Both the position numbers and the translations under genes were made by a program. Shown here one piece after another: positions 18,460 through 26,922 of a stretch of DNA of 64,000 nucleotides (the stretch's first letter is position 1; the number at the start of each line of letters is the position of its first letter). The stretch covers positions 1 through 64,000 of the forward strand of contig CAIYHQ010000128.1 of NCBI GenBank assembly GCA_903926075.1, read 5' to 3'. The notes under the pieces were generated by a model. The model did not search any database. It was not told where the DNA came from and saw only the letters and a list, made by a program, of their open reading frames with translations. This stretch comes from an uncultured Methanomicrobiales archaeon (GTDB taxonomy: Archaea; Halobacteriota; Methanomicrobia; Methanomicrobiales; Methanospirillaceae).

Positions 18460-20400
18460 ATGATTTCAATCCTTTACGTTGACGATGAAACATTTTTACT
18501 GGATGTAGCGAAGGCTTACCTGGAGCAAAATAATGAATTTCAGATTGATACGTCAAAATCAGCAAAAGAGGGGATAGAAAAACTCAAGTCTAATAATTAT
18601 GAAGCTATTCTATCGGATTATGAAATGCCGGGTATGAACGGGATAGAATTTTTGAAATATGTCCGTAATTCTGGAAACACTATTCCTTTTATCATATTCA
18701 CAGGCCATGGAAGAGAAGAAGTAGCAATTGAAGCCCTGAATAATGGTGCTGACTTTTACATTCAGAAAGGAGGACAACCCAGAGCACAGTTTCTTGAACT
18801 ATCATGCAAAATTCGTCAGGCAATTGAGCGTAAAAGAATTGAATCTGAAAATAAAAGAATTATCTCGTTATTAAGTGCCACACTTGAATCATCGCACGAC
18901 GGGATCCTGGCTGTAGATCTTTACGGAAAAATAGAGAATAATAATAAAAAATTTCTTGATATGTGGCATATTACGGATGAAAACCTGGAAGGGAAAAGTG
19001 ATAACGAGCTCCTTCAGATTGTAATGGACCAGCTTGAGGAACCGCATTCATTTATTGACAAAGTAAATTTTCTTTATGATAATCCATCGATGACAAGTTT
19101 TGATCTAATCAGGTTTAAGGATGGGAGAGTCTTTGAACGTTTTTCTCAGCCTCAGATAATCGGATATTCAATTGTCGGTAGAGTCTGGAGTTTTAAGGAT
19201 GTAACTGAACAGAAAAAGGCAGAAAGTCAGTTACTCACCACAAATGAACAGATGGCGGCAGTAATTGAAGAGCTCCGGTCTACCGAATCAACACTTCTCT
19301 ACCAGAACCTGAAATTGGAAGAGCAAAAAAAAGAACTTGAAATTCAGACAAAAGAGCTGATTAAAAGCAGGTCAGCTTTAATTGAAAGTGAATCGAGGTA
19401 CCGTGCAGTAGTCGAAGACCAGACCGAGTTCATTTGCAGATTTAGTCCACACGGGATTCATGCCTTTGTTAATGACGCTTATTGCCGGTATTTCAATAAA
19501 AGTAAAGACGAAATCATAGGCAAAAAATTTATACCTGATATCCCTGATGAAGAAAAGGGAAGTATGAAAAAGCACTTCTCATTATTTACCGTTAATTCAC
19601 CAGTTCATTCAATTAATCACCGTATTTTAATGGATAATGGTGAGGTCAGATGGCAGGAATGGAGTGACAGGGCTATCTTTAATGAAAATGGAGAAATTAT
19701 CGAGTTTCAGTCAGTTGGACGCGATATAACTGAAAAGAAGAAAGCTGAAATCGCACTTAAAGAGACAAACCGAAAACTTAACCTCCTATCCAGCATAACC
19801 CGCCATGATCTCCTTAACACCCTCACCTCCCTTGAAGGATATCTGGAACTTCATAAAGATGAAACAAACGAACCAAAAATGCTTGATTATCTGAATAAAG
19901 AGATATTTCTTGTTAAAAGGGCAAGGAACCAGATATCGTTTACCAAGATGTATCAGGATCTTGGCGTTCAAGCACCGGTCTGGCATAGATTAGATCAGAT
20001 TATTGAACTTGTCCAATCATCTAACCCGCACTCAAAGGTTAATGTTAATTATGAGTGTGGTTCAGTCCGTATTTTTGCAGACCCACTTTTTCTACAGGTT
20101 TTTATGAACCTATATGATAATAGTGTAAGATATGGAGGGCATATAACAAATATAACTGTGTCATGCAGGGAAGAAAAAAATACTCTTGAAATCATCTGGA
20201 GTGATGATGGTGTCGGAATTCCAGCAGATCTGAAATTACGAATATTTGAAAAGGGTTTTGGAAAAAATACGGGTTATGGTCTTTTCCTCTCGCGTGAAGT
20301 GCTTGCTATAACAGGAATGAATATTCACGAAAACGGTAAACCGGGTCTTGGCGCGAGGTTTGTAATCCAAATACCAAAAGAAGCGTATGCAACGATTTAA
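18460..20400 (+). CDS. Hybrid signalling protein: receiver-PAS-PAS-histidine kinase
   Basis: 646 residues, cytoplasmic. The N-terminal receiver (1-120) has the acidic pair D8/D9, phospho-acceptor D53 in LSDYEMPGMNG, and Lys in QKGG. Two PAS domains follow (about 140-255 and 310-430), separated by a coiled coil (LKLEEQKKELEIQTKEL). A kinase core completes it: H-box SSITRHDLLN, N-box LYDNSVRYGG, SDDGVGIP, and GFGKNTGYGLFLSREV. A receiver at the N-terminus of a kinase suggests it is itself controlled by an upstream phosphodonor; this layout is common in Methanomicrobiales. It is monocistronic and divergent from the PAS chemoreceptor, with which it may share regulation. Confidence 0.92.
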   Translation: MISILYVDDETFLLDVAKAYLEQNNEFQIDTSKSAKEGIEKLKSNNYEAILSDYEMPGMNGIEFLKYVRNSGNTIPFIIFTGHGREEVAIEALNNGADFYIQKGGQPRAQFLELSCKIRQAIERKRIESENKRIISLLSATLESSHDGILAVDLYGKIENNNKKFLDMWHITDENLEGKSDNELLQIVMDQLEEPHSFIDKVNFLYDNPSMTSFDLIRFKDGRVFERFSQPQIIGYSIVGRVWSFKDVTEQKKAESQLLTTNEQMAAVIEELRSTESTLLYQNLKLEEQKKELEIQTKELIKSRSALIESESRYRAVVEDQTEFICRFSPHGIHAFVNDAYCRYFNKSKDEIIGKKFIPDIPDEEKGSMKKHFSLFTVNSPVHSINHRILMDNGEVRWQEWSDRAIFNENGEIIEFQSVGRDITEKKKAEIALKETNRKLNLLSSITRHDLLNTLTSLEGYLELHKDETNEPKMLDYLNKEIFLVKRARNQISFTKMYQDLGVQAPVWHRLDQIIELVQSSNPHSKVNVNYECGSVRIFADPLFLQVFMNLYDNSVRYGGHITNITVSCREEKNTLEIIWSDDGVGIPADLKLRIFEKGFGKNTGYGLFLSREVLAITGMNIHENGKPGLGARFVIQIPKEAYATI

Positions 20401-20489
20401 ATAGGTTTTCAGGAACTGGTTGACTTAAATTTTTTTTTGCGTTTACAACCCAATCGTATTAATGCAGGGAACAGGCAATAATTATCCAT

Positions 20490-21701
20490 ATGAATATCCA
20501 AAATAAAATAGCACTGATTTGTACTTTTCTGTTATTCACTGTAATATTATCAGGAACTATATGTACGGTTTCAGCCACACAGGATCTCCAGTTTAAATCG
20601 TTAAACAATGCCCTGACAAAAAGTGTCACAATTGTTCATACACTGTCTAAAACATCCGTAATAACTTCACCTGTGGTTACTCCTCCCTTTCATGTCACAG
20701 TTAATGTAACGAGGACACGAAACTCAGGATCATCAAAAACACCAACAGTAAAAGCTTCCCAGACAATTAAAAAGAAGAATTCTCCTACAATTGTTGAACC
20801 CACATTTGGGGTAATTGCTAACGAACACCTTGATGCACTCGCTGATATAATTGGCTCACGCATTGTCGGTTCAGACGGAGAAAGGAAGGCAACCGAATAC
20901 ATTAAGTCCGAGTTTGAAAAAGCAGGATATACCGTTCGCGTTCAGCCGTTTGGTTTAACGACAGAAGACGATGAGAATCTGAATTCCCAGAATATAATTG
21001 CCGTGAAGCCCGGGAAATCATCGGATGAAATAATTATAGGTGCACATTATGACTCAACAGGTCCGGGAAAGGGGGCAGACGATAATGCTGCATCCGTTGG
21101 AATACTTCTCGAAATTGCACAACAACTGAAAGATAAAGAGACACCATACACTATCCGTTTTATAGCCTTTGGCTCTGAGGAGGAAGATCTGAATGGTTCA
21201 CATTCGTTTGTCGATTCGATGAACGCATCAGCTATAAAAAAGACAATTGGCATGATCAATCTTGACAGCCTCGTGGCCGGGGACAATCTGTATCTATATG
21301 GGGATAAGGGAATCTACGTCAGGGACCTGATAGTGAATACTGCAAAAGAAGAAGGGATAACAATAGAGACAAAGACAGCTAAAGATCTTGATGACCCGGA
21401 TGGAACACCCTGTGACTGTGCCGATTATACTCCATTCCAGGAAGCAGGCATTCCATTTGCATTTCTTGAAGCAACAGACTGGAACCTCGGAGATATGGAT
21501 GGTTTAACACAGTTTGACACTTCTCTTGGTGAAGACGGAGTATCAAGACATACACAATATGATACCATTGAGTATCTTAATTCAGTATTCCCAGGTAGGA
21601 TTAACGAACGGCTTACAGAACTTACAAAACTTTTCACTTATGCACTTACTAGCAGTGGTGCGAAAAAAAGCGGAACTCAGGTTGATTTCATTAATATTTA
21701 A
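20490..21701 (+). CDS. Exported M28-family zinc aminopeptidase
   Basis: 403 residues. A signal peptide (residues about 7-30, ending VSATQ) is followed by a Thr/Ser-rich linker to about 105 and an M28 peptidase domain. The metal ligands are visible: H in IIGAHYDSTGPGKGADDNAA with the bridging D, the catalytic and metal Glu pair in FGSEEEDLNGS, D in MINLDSL, and H in SRHTQYDTIEY. All ligands of the co-catalytic two-zinc site are present, so it should be active, cleaving N-terminal residues from extracellular peptides. The three-gene group with the cupin and the CSIC protein is spaced by 15 and 4 bp and may be one transcript. Confidence 0.92.
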   Translation: MNIQNKIALICTFLLFTVILSGTICTVSATQDLQFKSLNNALTKSVTIVHTLSKTSVITSPVVTPPFHVTVNVTRTRNSGSSKTPTVKASQTIKKKNSPTIVEPTFGVIANEHLDALADIIGSRIVGSDGERKATEYIKSEFEKAGYTVRVQPFGLTTEDDENLNSQNIIAVKPGKSSDEIIIGAHYDSTGPGKGADDNAASVGILLEIAQQLKDKETPYTIRFIAFGSEEEDLNGSHSFVDSMNASAIKKTIGMINLDSLVAGDNLYLYGDKGIYVRDLIVNTAKEEGITIETKTAKDLDDPDGTPCDCADYTPFQEAGIPFAFLEATDWNLGDMDGLTQFDTSLGEDGVSRHTQYDTIEYLNSVFPGRINERLTELTKLFTYALTSSGAKKSGTQVDFINI

Positions 21702-21716
21702 GGGATATAAAACCTA

Positions 21717-22082
21717 ATGGCGGAATTTAGTCTAGATAAGATGGAAAAATCTGATAAGATGCGAGACGAATTAAAAGGGAAAATTATCAGGTTAAAAGAG
21801 CTTGTCCAATATCAGGGTGGAACAGTAGCAAGCAGGATGATAATAAGCCGGAAGAATGGTAGCGTCACGATCTTCTGTTTTGATGAGAGTGAAGGGCTGT
21901 CTGAACACACGGCACCGTTTGATGCTTTAGTCACGATTCTTGATGGAGAATGTGAGGTCTGGATCGCAGGCGGGACCTTCCAGATGAATGAGGGCGATTC
22001 AATAATTTTTCCAGCAAATATCCCGCATGCTCTCTCTGCAATAACCAAATTTAAAATGTCACTAATAATGATTAAGGAGTGA
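21717..22082 (+). CDS. Cupin-domain protein
   Basis: 121 residues folding as a single small cupin: the first motif region LSEHTAPFDALVTILDGECEV and the second GDSIIFPANIPHAL. Metal-ligand candidates are H in SEHTAP and H in IPHAL; the usual HxH is reduced to a single His, so metal binding may be partial. Small stand-alone cupins often bind a small ligand or act in redox or sugar metabolism; no specific role can be assigned. A second in-frame ATG at residue 9 would shorten it slightly. The gene begins 15 bp after the peptidase stop and ends four bases before the next start. Confidence 0.82.
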   Translation: MAEFSLDKMEKSDKMRDELKGKIIRLKELVQYQGGTVASRMIISRKNGSVTIFCFDESEGLSEHTAPFDALVTILDGECEVWIAGGTFQMNEGDSIIFPANIPHALSAITKFKMSLIMIKE

Positions 22083-22086
22083 TTTA

Positions 22087-22383
22087 ATGGGAGGAAATGA
22101 CGAGGAAGGCTACTATTGTTCTATCTGTGGTGGTATTCCGCCTGATAAGATAAAAACAAAACGTGTCCTCATCAATGGGAAAGATACAGGAATTGAAAAT
22201 CTTGACTGGATCTTTGAGGAAGTTAAAACTCTTAAGACCGAAAACGATTCTGTCCTTACTGAAGAGATTCTTAAAAGAGTCAAACAGTTCAATTATGTTC
22301 CTACAAAAATAACTGATGAATACGGGAGAGCATTGCTCGCGGAATATAAAAAAGTAAATAATGAAAATGGTTTACCATTTTGA
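22087..22383 (+). CDS. Small conserved-looking protein with CxxC knuckle, unknown function
   Basis: 98 residues. It opens with YYCSICGGIPP, a single CxxC that could form half of a zinc site or a redox pair. The remainder is a mixed alpha/beta segment (RVLINGKDTGIENLDWIFEEV) and a helical C-terminus (LLAEYKKVNNE). I believe similar short proteins are widespread in methanogens, but I cannot assign a function. The start follows the cupin stop by four bases with TAAGGAGTGATTT as a strong Shine-Dalgarno, so it is translated from the cupin transcript. Confidence 0.7.
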   Translation: MGGNDEEGYYCSICGGIPPDKIKTKRVLINGKDTGIENLDWIFEEVKTLKTENDSVLTEEILKRVKQFNYVPTKITDEYGRALLAEYKKVNNENGLPF

Positions 22384-22395
22384 TAATACCTGTTT

Positions 22396-23712
22396 TTAAA
22401 TAATGAATCCTGCTCCTGGTTTAATAATTGCTAATATCAGTGGTATAACTGCGGCACTTACTGCAATAATGTCCCTTGTGGGAGGGGGAGGTTGAGGACA
22501 GACTGTGCCCTCTCCCTTATAGCCCCTGATTGCAAGCAGGACCGCCTGGGTATGAGCCCTTCGCATGGCACGGACAATTATCGTCACCACTGCCGGGATT
22601 AGTAATTTTACTCCTTTTTTTCTCCCTTTCAAGAAAAGAGCAAACATTGTGTCAGCCCAGTCAGAATTTAGTCTGATAAGTGACTGATGCATCAATTCCG
22701 CGACAATACCTAGTTCAAAACCGAACCTGCACCTTATCATGGAACCTATGGCCAGCCTGAATTCATTAGGTTTTACTTCCGAAAAAAGGCTAATTGCTAT
22801 GATTATTACGGTTGAAGTACGCACAAGATACGAAAACCAGTCAGCAGAGGTAAAAGCCATCAGGCACGAAATGATGATTAGGAGAAGCAGCAAAGAAAAT
22901 ATTTCACGTCCTTTTTTAAAAATAGCCTTAGGCCCACCCATTATAAACCACCAGATTAATGCTGCAGCTGCTCCTGATAAAGAGAGATATGCTGCCGCAG
23001 AAAGAAGGAGTGAGGCCACTATCCCGAGACGGAGGTCATCAATTTTAAAAAATCCTTCATAAATGCCGGGATGAGATTTGTTACTTGTTTTTTCCTGAAC
23101 GTTCTGTGAATGGTTTATTTCCTCAACTTTCGGAATAATTCCAGCTTTTTTAATTACTCCTTTATCAATATTCCAGAATGCGGCATTTTTTAATGTATCA
23201 GGGCAGGTGTGACAAAATAGTATTGTAATACCCTCACGAACGGAAAGAATTGCAGAAATTTTTTCAATTTCCTGTCTGTCAAGAGTGGAAAATGGTTCAT
23301 CAAGTATAAGGAGATCCGAACGGACTGCAATCGTAAGATAAATCTGAAGTCTTTTCTGCTCTCCACGTGACAAAGAGTGGAGATAACATCGGGATTTATC
23401 TACAAGCCCGGCTTTTTCCAGGATATAAGGATCTGAAATACCCCAGGTACTGACCTCCTCTTCCGGAGTACTTTCAGTAAAATGGAATTCAGGAAACTGG
23501 AGGGAGAGCATAGTGGATGAGATTCCATCCTTCTTTATTGCTCCATTATCAGGAGAAATGTATCCAGATAAAAGTTTTGCAAAAGTGCTCTTTCCACTTC
23601 CTATTTTTCCAGTAATGATATATAACCCGTTATTGAAACGACAATCTGCCACCAGTCTGAAATTTTCCCTGGAATATAAGACATTTTCGCAATTTAGTTC
23701 CAGGGATACCAC
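22396..23712 (-). CDS. Fused ECF transporter ATPase and T component (EcfA-EcfT), biotin uptake
   Basis: 438 residues. Residues 1-205 are an ABC ATPase: Walker A GKIGSGKST, Q-loop region LQFPEFHF, signature LSRGEQKR (LSGGQ variant), Walker B LLILDEP, and a switch-region His in LFCHT. A polar linker (about 205-235) leads into an EcfT/CbiQ-type membrane domain (240-438) with four or five helices and the coupling segment RAMRRAHTQAVLLAIRG, which carries the Ala-Arg/Ile-Arg-Gly motifs that dock the ATPases. Separate EcfA and EcfT genes are the rule. With the preceding EcfA and BioY it forms a complete energised biotin importer. It ends the long minus-strand operon. Confidence 0.9.
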   Translation of the reverse strand: MVSLELNCENVLYSRENFRLVADCRFNNGLYIITGKIGSGKSTFAKLLSGYISPDNGAIKKDGISSTMLSLQFPEFHFTESTPEEEVSTWGISDPYILEKAGLVDKSRCYLHSLSRGEQKRLQIYLTIAVRSDLLILDEPFSTLDRQEIEKISAILSVREGITILFCHTCPDTLKNAAFWNIDKGVIKKAGIIPKVEEINHSQNVQEKTSNKSHPGIYEGFFKIDDLRLGIVASLLLSAAAYLSLSGAAAALIWWFIMGGPKAIFKKGREIFSLLLLLIIISCLMAFTSADWFSYLVRTSTVIIIAISLFSEVKPNEFRLAIGSMIRCRFGFELGIVAELMHQSLIRLNSDWADTMFALFLKGRKKGVKLLIPAVVTIIVRAMRRAHTQAVLLAIRGYKGEGTVCPQPPPPTRDIIAVSAAVIPLILAIIKPGAGFII

Positions 23713-23743
23713 CTCATTTTGATTTGCAGATAATTATAACTCA

Positions 23744-24370
23744 TCAGATCTCTAAAACCTCTTCAGGAGTTCCATATCTTTTTAATAATCCCCCTTCAAT
23801 CTGGATAACAAAATCAGCTTTTTTTGCGAGTTCCTTTGAATGTGTACAGATAATGAGATACTTTGGTCTTTTGTAAACCAATACTTCAACTACGTTTAAG
23901 ACCGTCTCTTTGTCAAGGGATGAATCGAATTCATCAAGGACCACAAGATCCGGGCCTGTAACAAGAATAGCTGCAATTGCTACAAGGACCTTCTCACCAC
24001 CTGACAAGGTACTGGTATCCCGGTTGAGAAGATGTTGCAATGAGAGTTTTCCGGCTATGGACAAAACCTTTAAACGGATCTCTTCACAGGGAACATTCTT
24101 AAAGACAAGTGGGGATGCAATTTCGTCAAAGACAGAGAAGAATAGAATATTATCATCAGGTGTTTCATCCATCCAGCCAACATCAAGGGATCTGGGGCTA
24201 ACTCCGTCAATAACTATACTACCCTGGCCCGGGACCCTTATTCCGGCAATAAGCTCGAGAAGAGTTGTCTTTCCGCACCCATTATTCCCAACAACTGCAG
24301 TAAAACCTTCCGGGATAGAAAGTGAAGGGATTTTAATGATTCCTTCAGAGACCGAGTTACAATAAATCAT
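23744..24370 (-). CDS. ECF transporter ATPase subunit (BioM/EcfA-like)
   Basis: 208 residues, a compact ABC ATPase: Walker A VGNNGCGKTT, signature LSGGEKV, Walker B LVVLDEF (Asp then Glu, with Phe in place of the usual Pro), switch His in ICTHSKEL. ECF modules need two ATPase sites, and this protein supplies one while the ATPase half of the downstream fusion supplies the other, forming the asymmetric EcfA-EcfA' pair. It starts six bases after the bioY stop and is followed by a 31-bp gap to the fusion gene. The LDEF variant of Walker B keeps the catalytic Glu. Confidence 0.88.
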   Translation of the reverse strand: MIYCNSVSEGIIKIPSLSIPEGFTAVVGNNGCGKTTLLELIAGIRVPGQGSIVIDGVSPRSLDVGWMDETPDDNILFFSVFDEIASPLVFKNVPCEEIRLKVLSIAGKLSLQHLLNRDTSTLSGGEKVLVAIAAILVTGPDLVVLDEFDSSLDKETVLNVVEVLVYKRPKYLIICTHSKELAKKADFVIQIEGGLLKRYGTPEEVLEI

Positions 24371-24376
24371 TAAGGT

Positions 24377-24913
24377 TTATACTGTGCTATTCTTGTTTTC
24401 AGGGTGAATTTTATCGGCTATCAGGTACGCTGCAATACCCTTAAGTATATCACCTGGAATAAAAGGGATGACACCTACAAGAAGCGATTTGACAAGGTCA
24501 AGATTTGCTGACAACATAAGCCATGAAACACCAAATCCATAGATAGTAATTGTTCCAAGAACAATCCCGGGTATCCGAAGCCATAACTTCCCTTTCTCGT
24601 AGATAATACCAACAATAGCAGCAGCCGGGATAAAACCTACCAGGTAACCCCCGGTCGGTCCTAGTACAATACCTATCCCGGCAGTCCCGTTATGAAAAAC
24701 AGGAAGGCCCATTATTCCAAACACAAGGTAGAGAAAAGGTGGAATCACTGCATATCGTCCCATCACAACTCCGGTGAGAAGGACAAAGAGCGTCTGAAGG
24801 GTAATAGGTACAGGGAAGAATGGAACTGCCAGAAAACCCCCAATTGCAAGCAGACCAACGAAGGTAGCGGTCATTGTAACAAGGGTTGCCCTTTCTCTGT
24901 CTCCAAACATCAC
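24377..24913 (-). CDS. bioY: Biotin transporter substrate-binding protein BioY
   Basis: 178 residues, about six membrane helices, the usual BioY length. The family phrases are clear: VPFFPVPITLQTLFVLLTG near the N-terminus, then GPTGGYLVGF and a C-terminal FIPGDILKGIAAYLIADKI. BioY is the high-affinity biotin-binding S component of ECF transporters. It lies between birA (six bases upstream) and the ECF ATPase (six bases downstream). A methanogen has few biotin enzymes (pyruvate carboxylase is the likely client), and scavenging rather than synthesis is suggested because no bio synthesis gene is present here. Confidence 0.95.
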   Translation of the reverse strand: MMFGDRERATLVTMTATFVGLLAIGGFLAVPFFPVPITLQTLFVLLTGVVMGRYAVIPPFLYLVFGIMGLPVFHNGTAGIGIVLGPTGGYLVGFIPAAAIVGIIYEKGKLWLRIPGIVLGTITIYGFGVSWLMLSANLDLVKSLLVGVIPFIPGDILKGIAAYLIADKIHPENKNSTV

Positions 24914-24919
24914 TGGACC

Positions 24920-25897
24920 CTATGTATTAAGGCAATCTCCGGAGATTACATGTTCTACCCTTCCATTGTCCTTTCTAATCATTAATGCCCCTGATTCGTC
25001 AATATCAAATGCATCCCCTTCGAAGGTGTTTTTTAATGTGAGAATTTTAACTCTGTGATCAAGTGTACATGAAAGGCTCTTCCATTCGCGTATAATAGCA
25101 TCATACTCTTCCTCTTCAAGGAGCAGGTACCGGCTTTCGAATTCCTTTAAAACACGTGCAAGAAGAGCAGCCCTGTCTACGTCATGCTCAAGTTCCGAGC
25201 TTATTGATGTAACACCGTCAATAAGAACCTCTTCGAGTTTGTTTACGGGAATATTTACATCAATTCCTATTCCAAGCAGGCAATAATTGACAACACCTTC
25301 ATCCGCTCCTATTTCCAGGAGAAGGCCGGCTACTTTCTTGTCTCCGATAAAGATGTCATTTGGCCATTTTATCAGAGCTCCTAAATCATATTCACGGCGT
25401 ATAGAGCGTGCTACAGCAATTGCACCCGCCATTGTTACCATGAATAATCTTTCGACCGGAATTGCCGGGTTGAGGACAATAGTTACCCATATCCCTCCTG
25501 ACGGCGATAACCATGACCTCCCAAGCCGGCCCATACCACCGGTCTGCTCTTCAGCAATCACAACCATTCCATGAATTCTTTCAACATTTTCGTTTTGCAG
25601 AATTTCTTTAGCTGTGGAGATTGTTGAGGGAGTCTTCTCAAAGTAACGCATCTGTCTGCCAATAAAACCGGTCCTCAGCTTTTTATGGACCTCATATGGC
25701 AGGTGAATATCAGTCCTCTGCTTGAGCAGATAACCCTCATGTGACGTCGAAATTTCATATCCGATCTCTGTCAGTTTCTGGATGTGCTTCCAGACTGCAG
25801 AGCGGGAGATAGAAAGTTTCAGGCTAATATCATCTCCGGTTACCGGCTCCTTTGAAGAACTCAGGATCTCAAGCACTCTGAATGCAGCAGTATACAT
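24920..25897 (-). CDS. birA: Bifunctional biotin-protein ligase / biotin operon repressor
   Basis: 325 residues. An N-terminal winged helix-turn-helix (HTH_11 type, residues 5-60; VTGDDISLKLSISRSAVWKHI) is followed by the biotinyl ligase domain (about 80-270) with the biotinyl-AMP loop EEQTGGMGRLGRSWLSP and KWPNDI, and a C-terminal SH3-like domain (275-325). The enzyme attaches biotin to the biotin carboxyl carrier domain; the HTH suggests that, as in BirA, the loaded protein represses transcription. It may therefore autoregulate this operon from the promoter far upstream near 29.1 kb or from an internal one; I saw no obvious operator at its own start. Confidence 0.93.
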   Translation of the reverse strand: MYTAAFRVLEILSSSKEPVTGDDISLKLSISRSAVWKHIQKLTEIGYEISTSHEGYLLKQRTDIHLPYEVHKKLRTGFIGRQMRYFEKTPSTISTAKEILQNENVERIHGMVVIAEEQTGGMGRLGRSWLSPSGGIWVTIVLNPAIPVERLFMVTMAGAIAVARSIRREYDLGALIKWPNDIFIGDKKVAGLLLEIGADEGVVNYCLLGIGIDVNIPVNKLEEVLIDGVTSISSELEHDVDRAALLARVLKEFESRYLLLEEEEYDAIIREWKSLSCTLDHRVKILTLKNTFEGDAFDIDESGALMIRKDNGRVEHVISGDCLNT

Positions 25898-25901
25898 AAT
25901 A

Positions 25902-26324
25902 TTACCTTTTTGCGCTTATTTGTTCACTCGGCAGGGGACAGGGGTCTTTTCCACAAACCTGCTTTAGTATTGCAGACTGGTGCTCCATAAGTGTTGCAAG
26001 GTCAAAAATTCCGGTTATATCAACGATTCCAAGTGAAGCAATCGCAGTCCCGTCACTCCCTCTTATCGGTGCAACAATGACAGGAACACCTTTGTAAGCC
26101 CCGGAAACGGGAGTGGTTTTGATAACTTTGTTATCCCTGATTACATCCTCAAGGACCGGCCCTGAATATTCCCTGTCAACGACCCTCCCTTCTTCTATCC
26201 TTAATCCAGGTAAATCACGGGAGCGTGCAGTAATAGGCAGCCGGTTTAAAAGTTCATGCAATGCCATAGCAATGGGTTCAAGGTCATTGACACTGGAATT
26301 GGGTGCAAGTATAAAATGATCCAT
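25902..26324 (-). CDS. DUF2111-family protein
   Basis: 140 residues from the ATG chosen here. The frame extends 96 bp further upstream, but that would overlap the preceding gene by 65 bp, and this ATG has a good Shine-Dalgarno (GAGGA, seven bases away). The body, with DLEPIAMALHELLNRLPITARS, PGLRIEEGRVVD, GPVLEDVI and PVIVAPIRGSDG then GIVDITGIFDLATL, matches the methanogen-specific DUF2111 family, whose function is unknown. The GIVD segment resembles a PAS/GAF-like ligand pocket, but this is a guess. It ends four bases before birA. Confidence 0.82.
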   Translation of the reverse strand: MDHFILAPNSSVNDLEPIAMALHELLNRLPITARSRDLPGLRIEEGRVVDREYSGPVLEDVIRDNKVIKTTPVSGAYKGVPVIVAPIRGSDGTAIASLGIVDITGIFDLATLMEHQSAILKQVCGKDPCPLPSEQISAKR

Positions 26325-26355
26325 CAGAAGTTCCTCATAATTCCCTTGTGCAATC

Positions 26356-26922
26356 CTAAAATAAAGTTTCGCACTGTGATGTGCAGAACATCCTGATAAA
26401 TGTTCGTGAAGGGTATTCATGAATTGATGTTACTATCGCTATTCCCACTCCTATCCTTTTTATTATAAGTACAGCCCGCTCGTGAGAATGGAGCGCAGTA
26501 ACACCTTCGTGTTCAGGAAACCACCCATCGCAGGAGATACACTTCCTGTCATATCCCTCAATCATGTCAGTATATTCCCCTTCTCCCTCCAGTTCGTAGC
26601 AGGCGTACTCATAAGTATAAGATATGGAAAAAGGTAGCCAGTCATAGGAATTACCTTTGATTGCCGCTCCAAAGACAAGAAGTCTGCCTCCCCCTTCTAA
26701 AAACCGTTTTATCCTGACTTCTGAGGCCCGTAACGCTGGAAGCAGATTCGAATATTCTGGATTTGCAAAACCAGTTGGAATTATCAGTGTTGAAAATTTC
26801 CCCCTGAAAAACGGGGCTGCAAGCAGTTGAGGTGTAACAGGTTCAGCGTGAATTCCGCACTCTTCAACAAATCGTGAGAATAGCAGAGGAGAATCCCATG
26901 CAACTCCGGCAGAGTCATTCAT
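26356..26922 (-). CDS. Hypothetical protein with amidotransferase/flavodoxin-like fold
   Basis: 188 residues, no recognised family. The middle (STLIIPTGFANPEYSNLLPALR, then IKRFLEGGGRLLVFGAA) has the strand-loop-helix rhythm of class I glutamine-amidotransferase-like proteins, but with no Cys at the nucleophile position. Four Cys residues lie in the C half, two as CISC. Its ATG overlaps the rtcB stop (ATGA-type coupling) and it precedes DUF2111 by 31 bp, so it belongs to the RtcB-biotin operon. The link to RtcB suggests an RNA-related role, but this is inference from position. Confidence 0.7.
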   Translation of the reverse strand: MNDSAGVAWDSPLLFSRFVEECGIHAEPVTPQLLAAPFFRGKFSTLIIPTGFANPEYSNLLPALRASEVRIKRFLEGGGRLLVFGAAIKGNSYDWLPFSISYTYEYACYELEGEGEYTDMIEGYDRKCISCDGWFPEHEGVTALHSHERAVLIIKRIGVGIAIVTSIHEYPSRTFIRMFCTSQCETLF

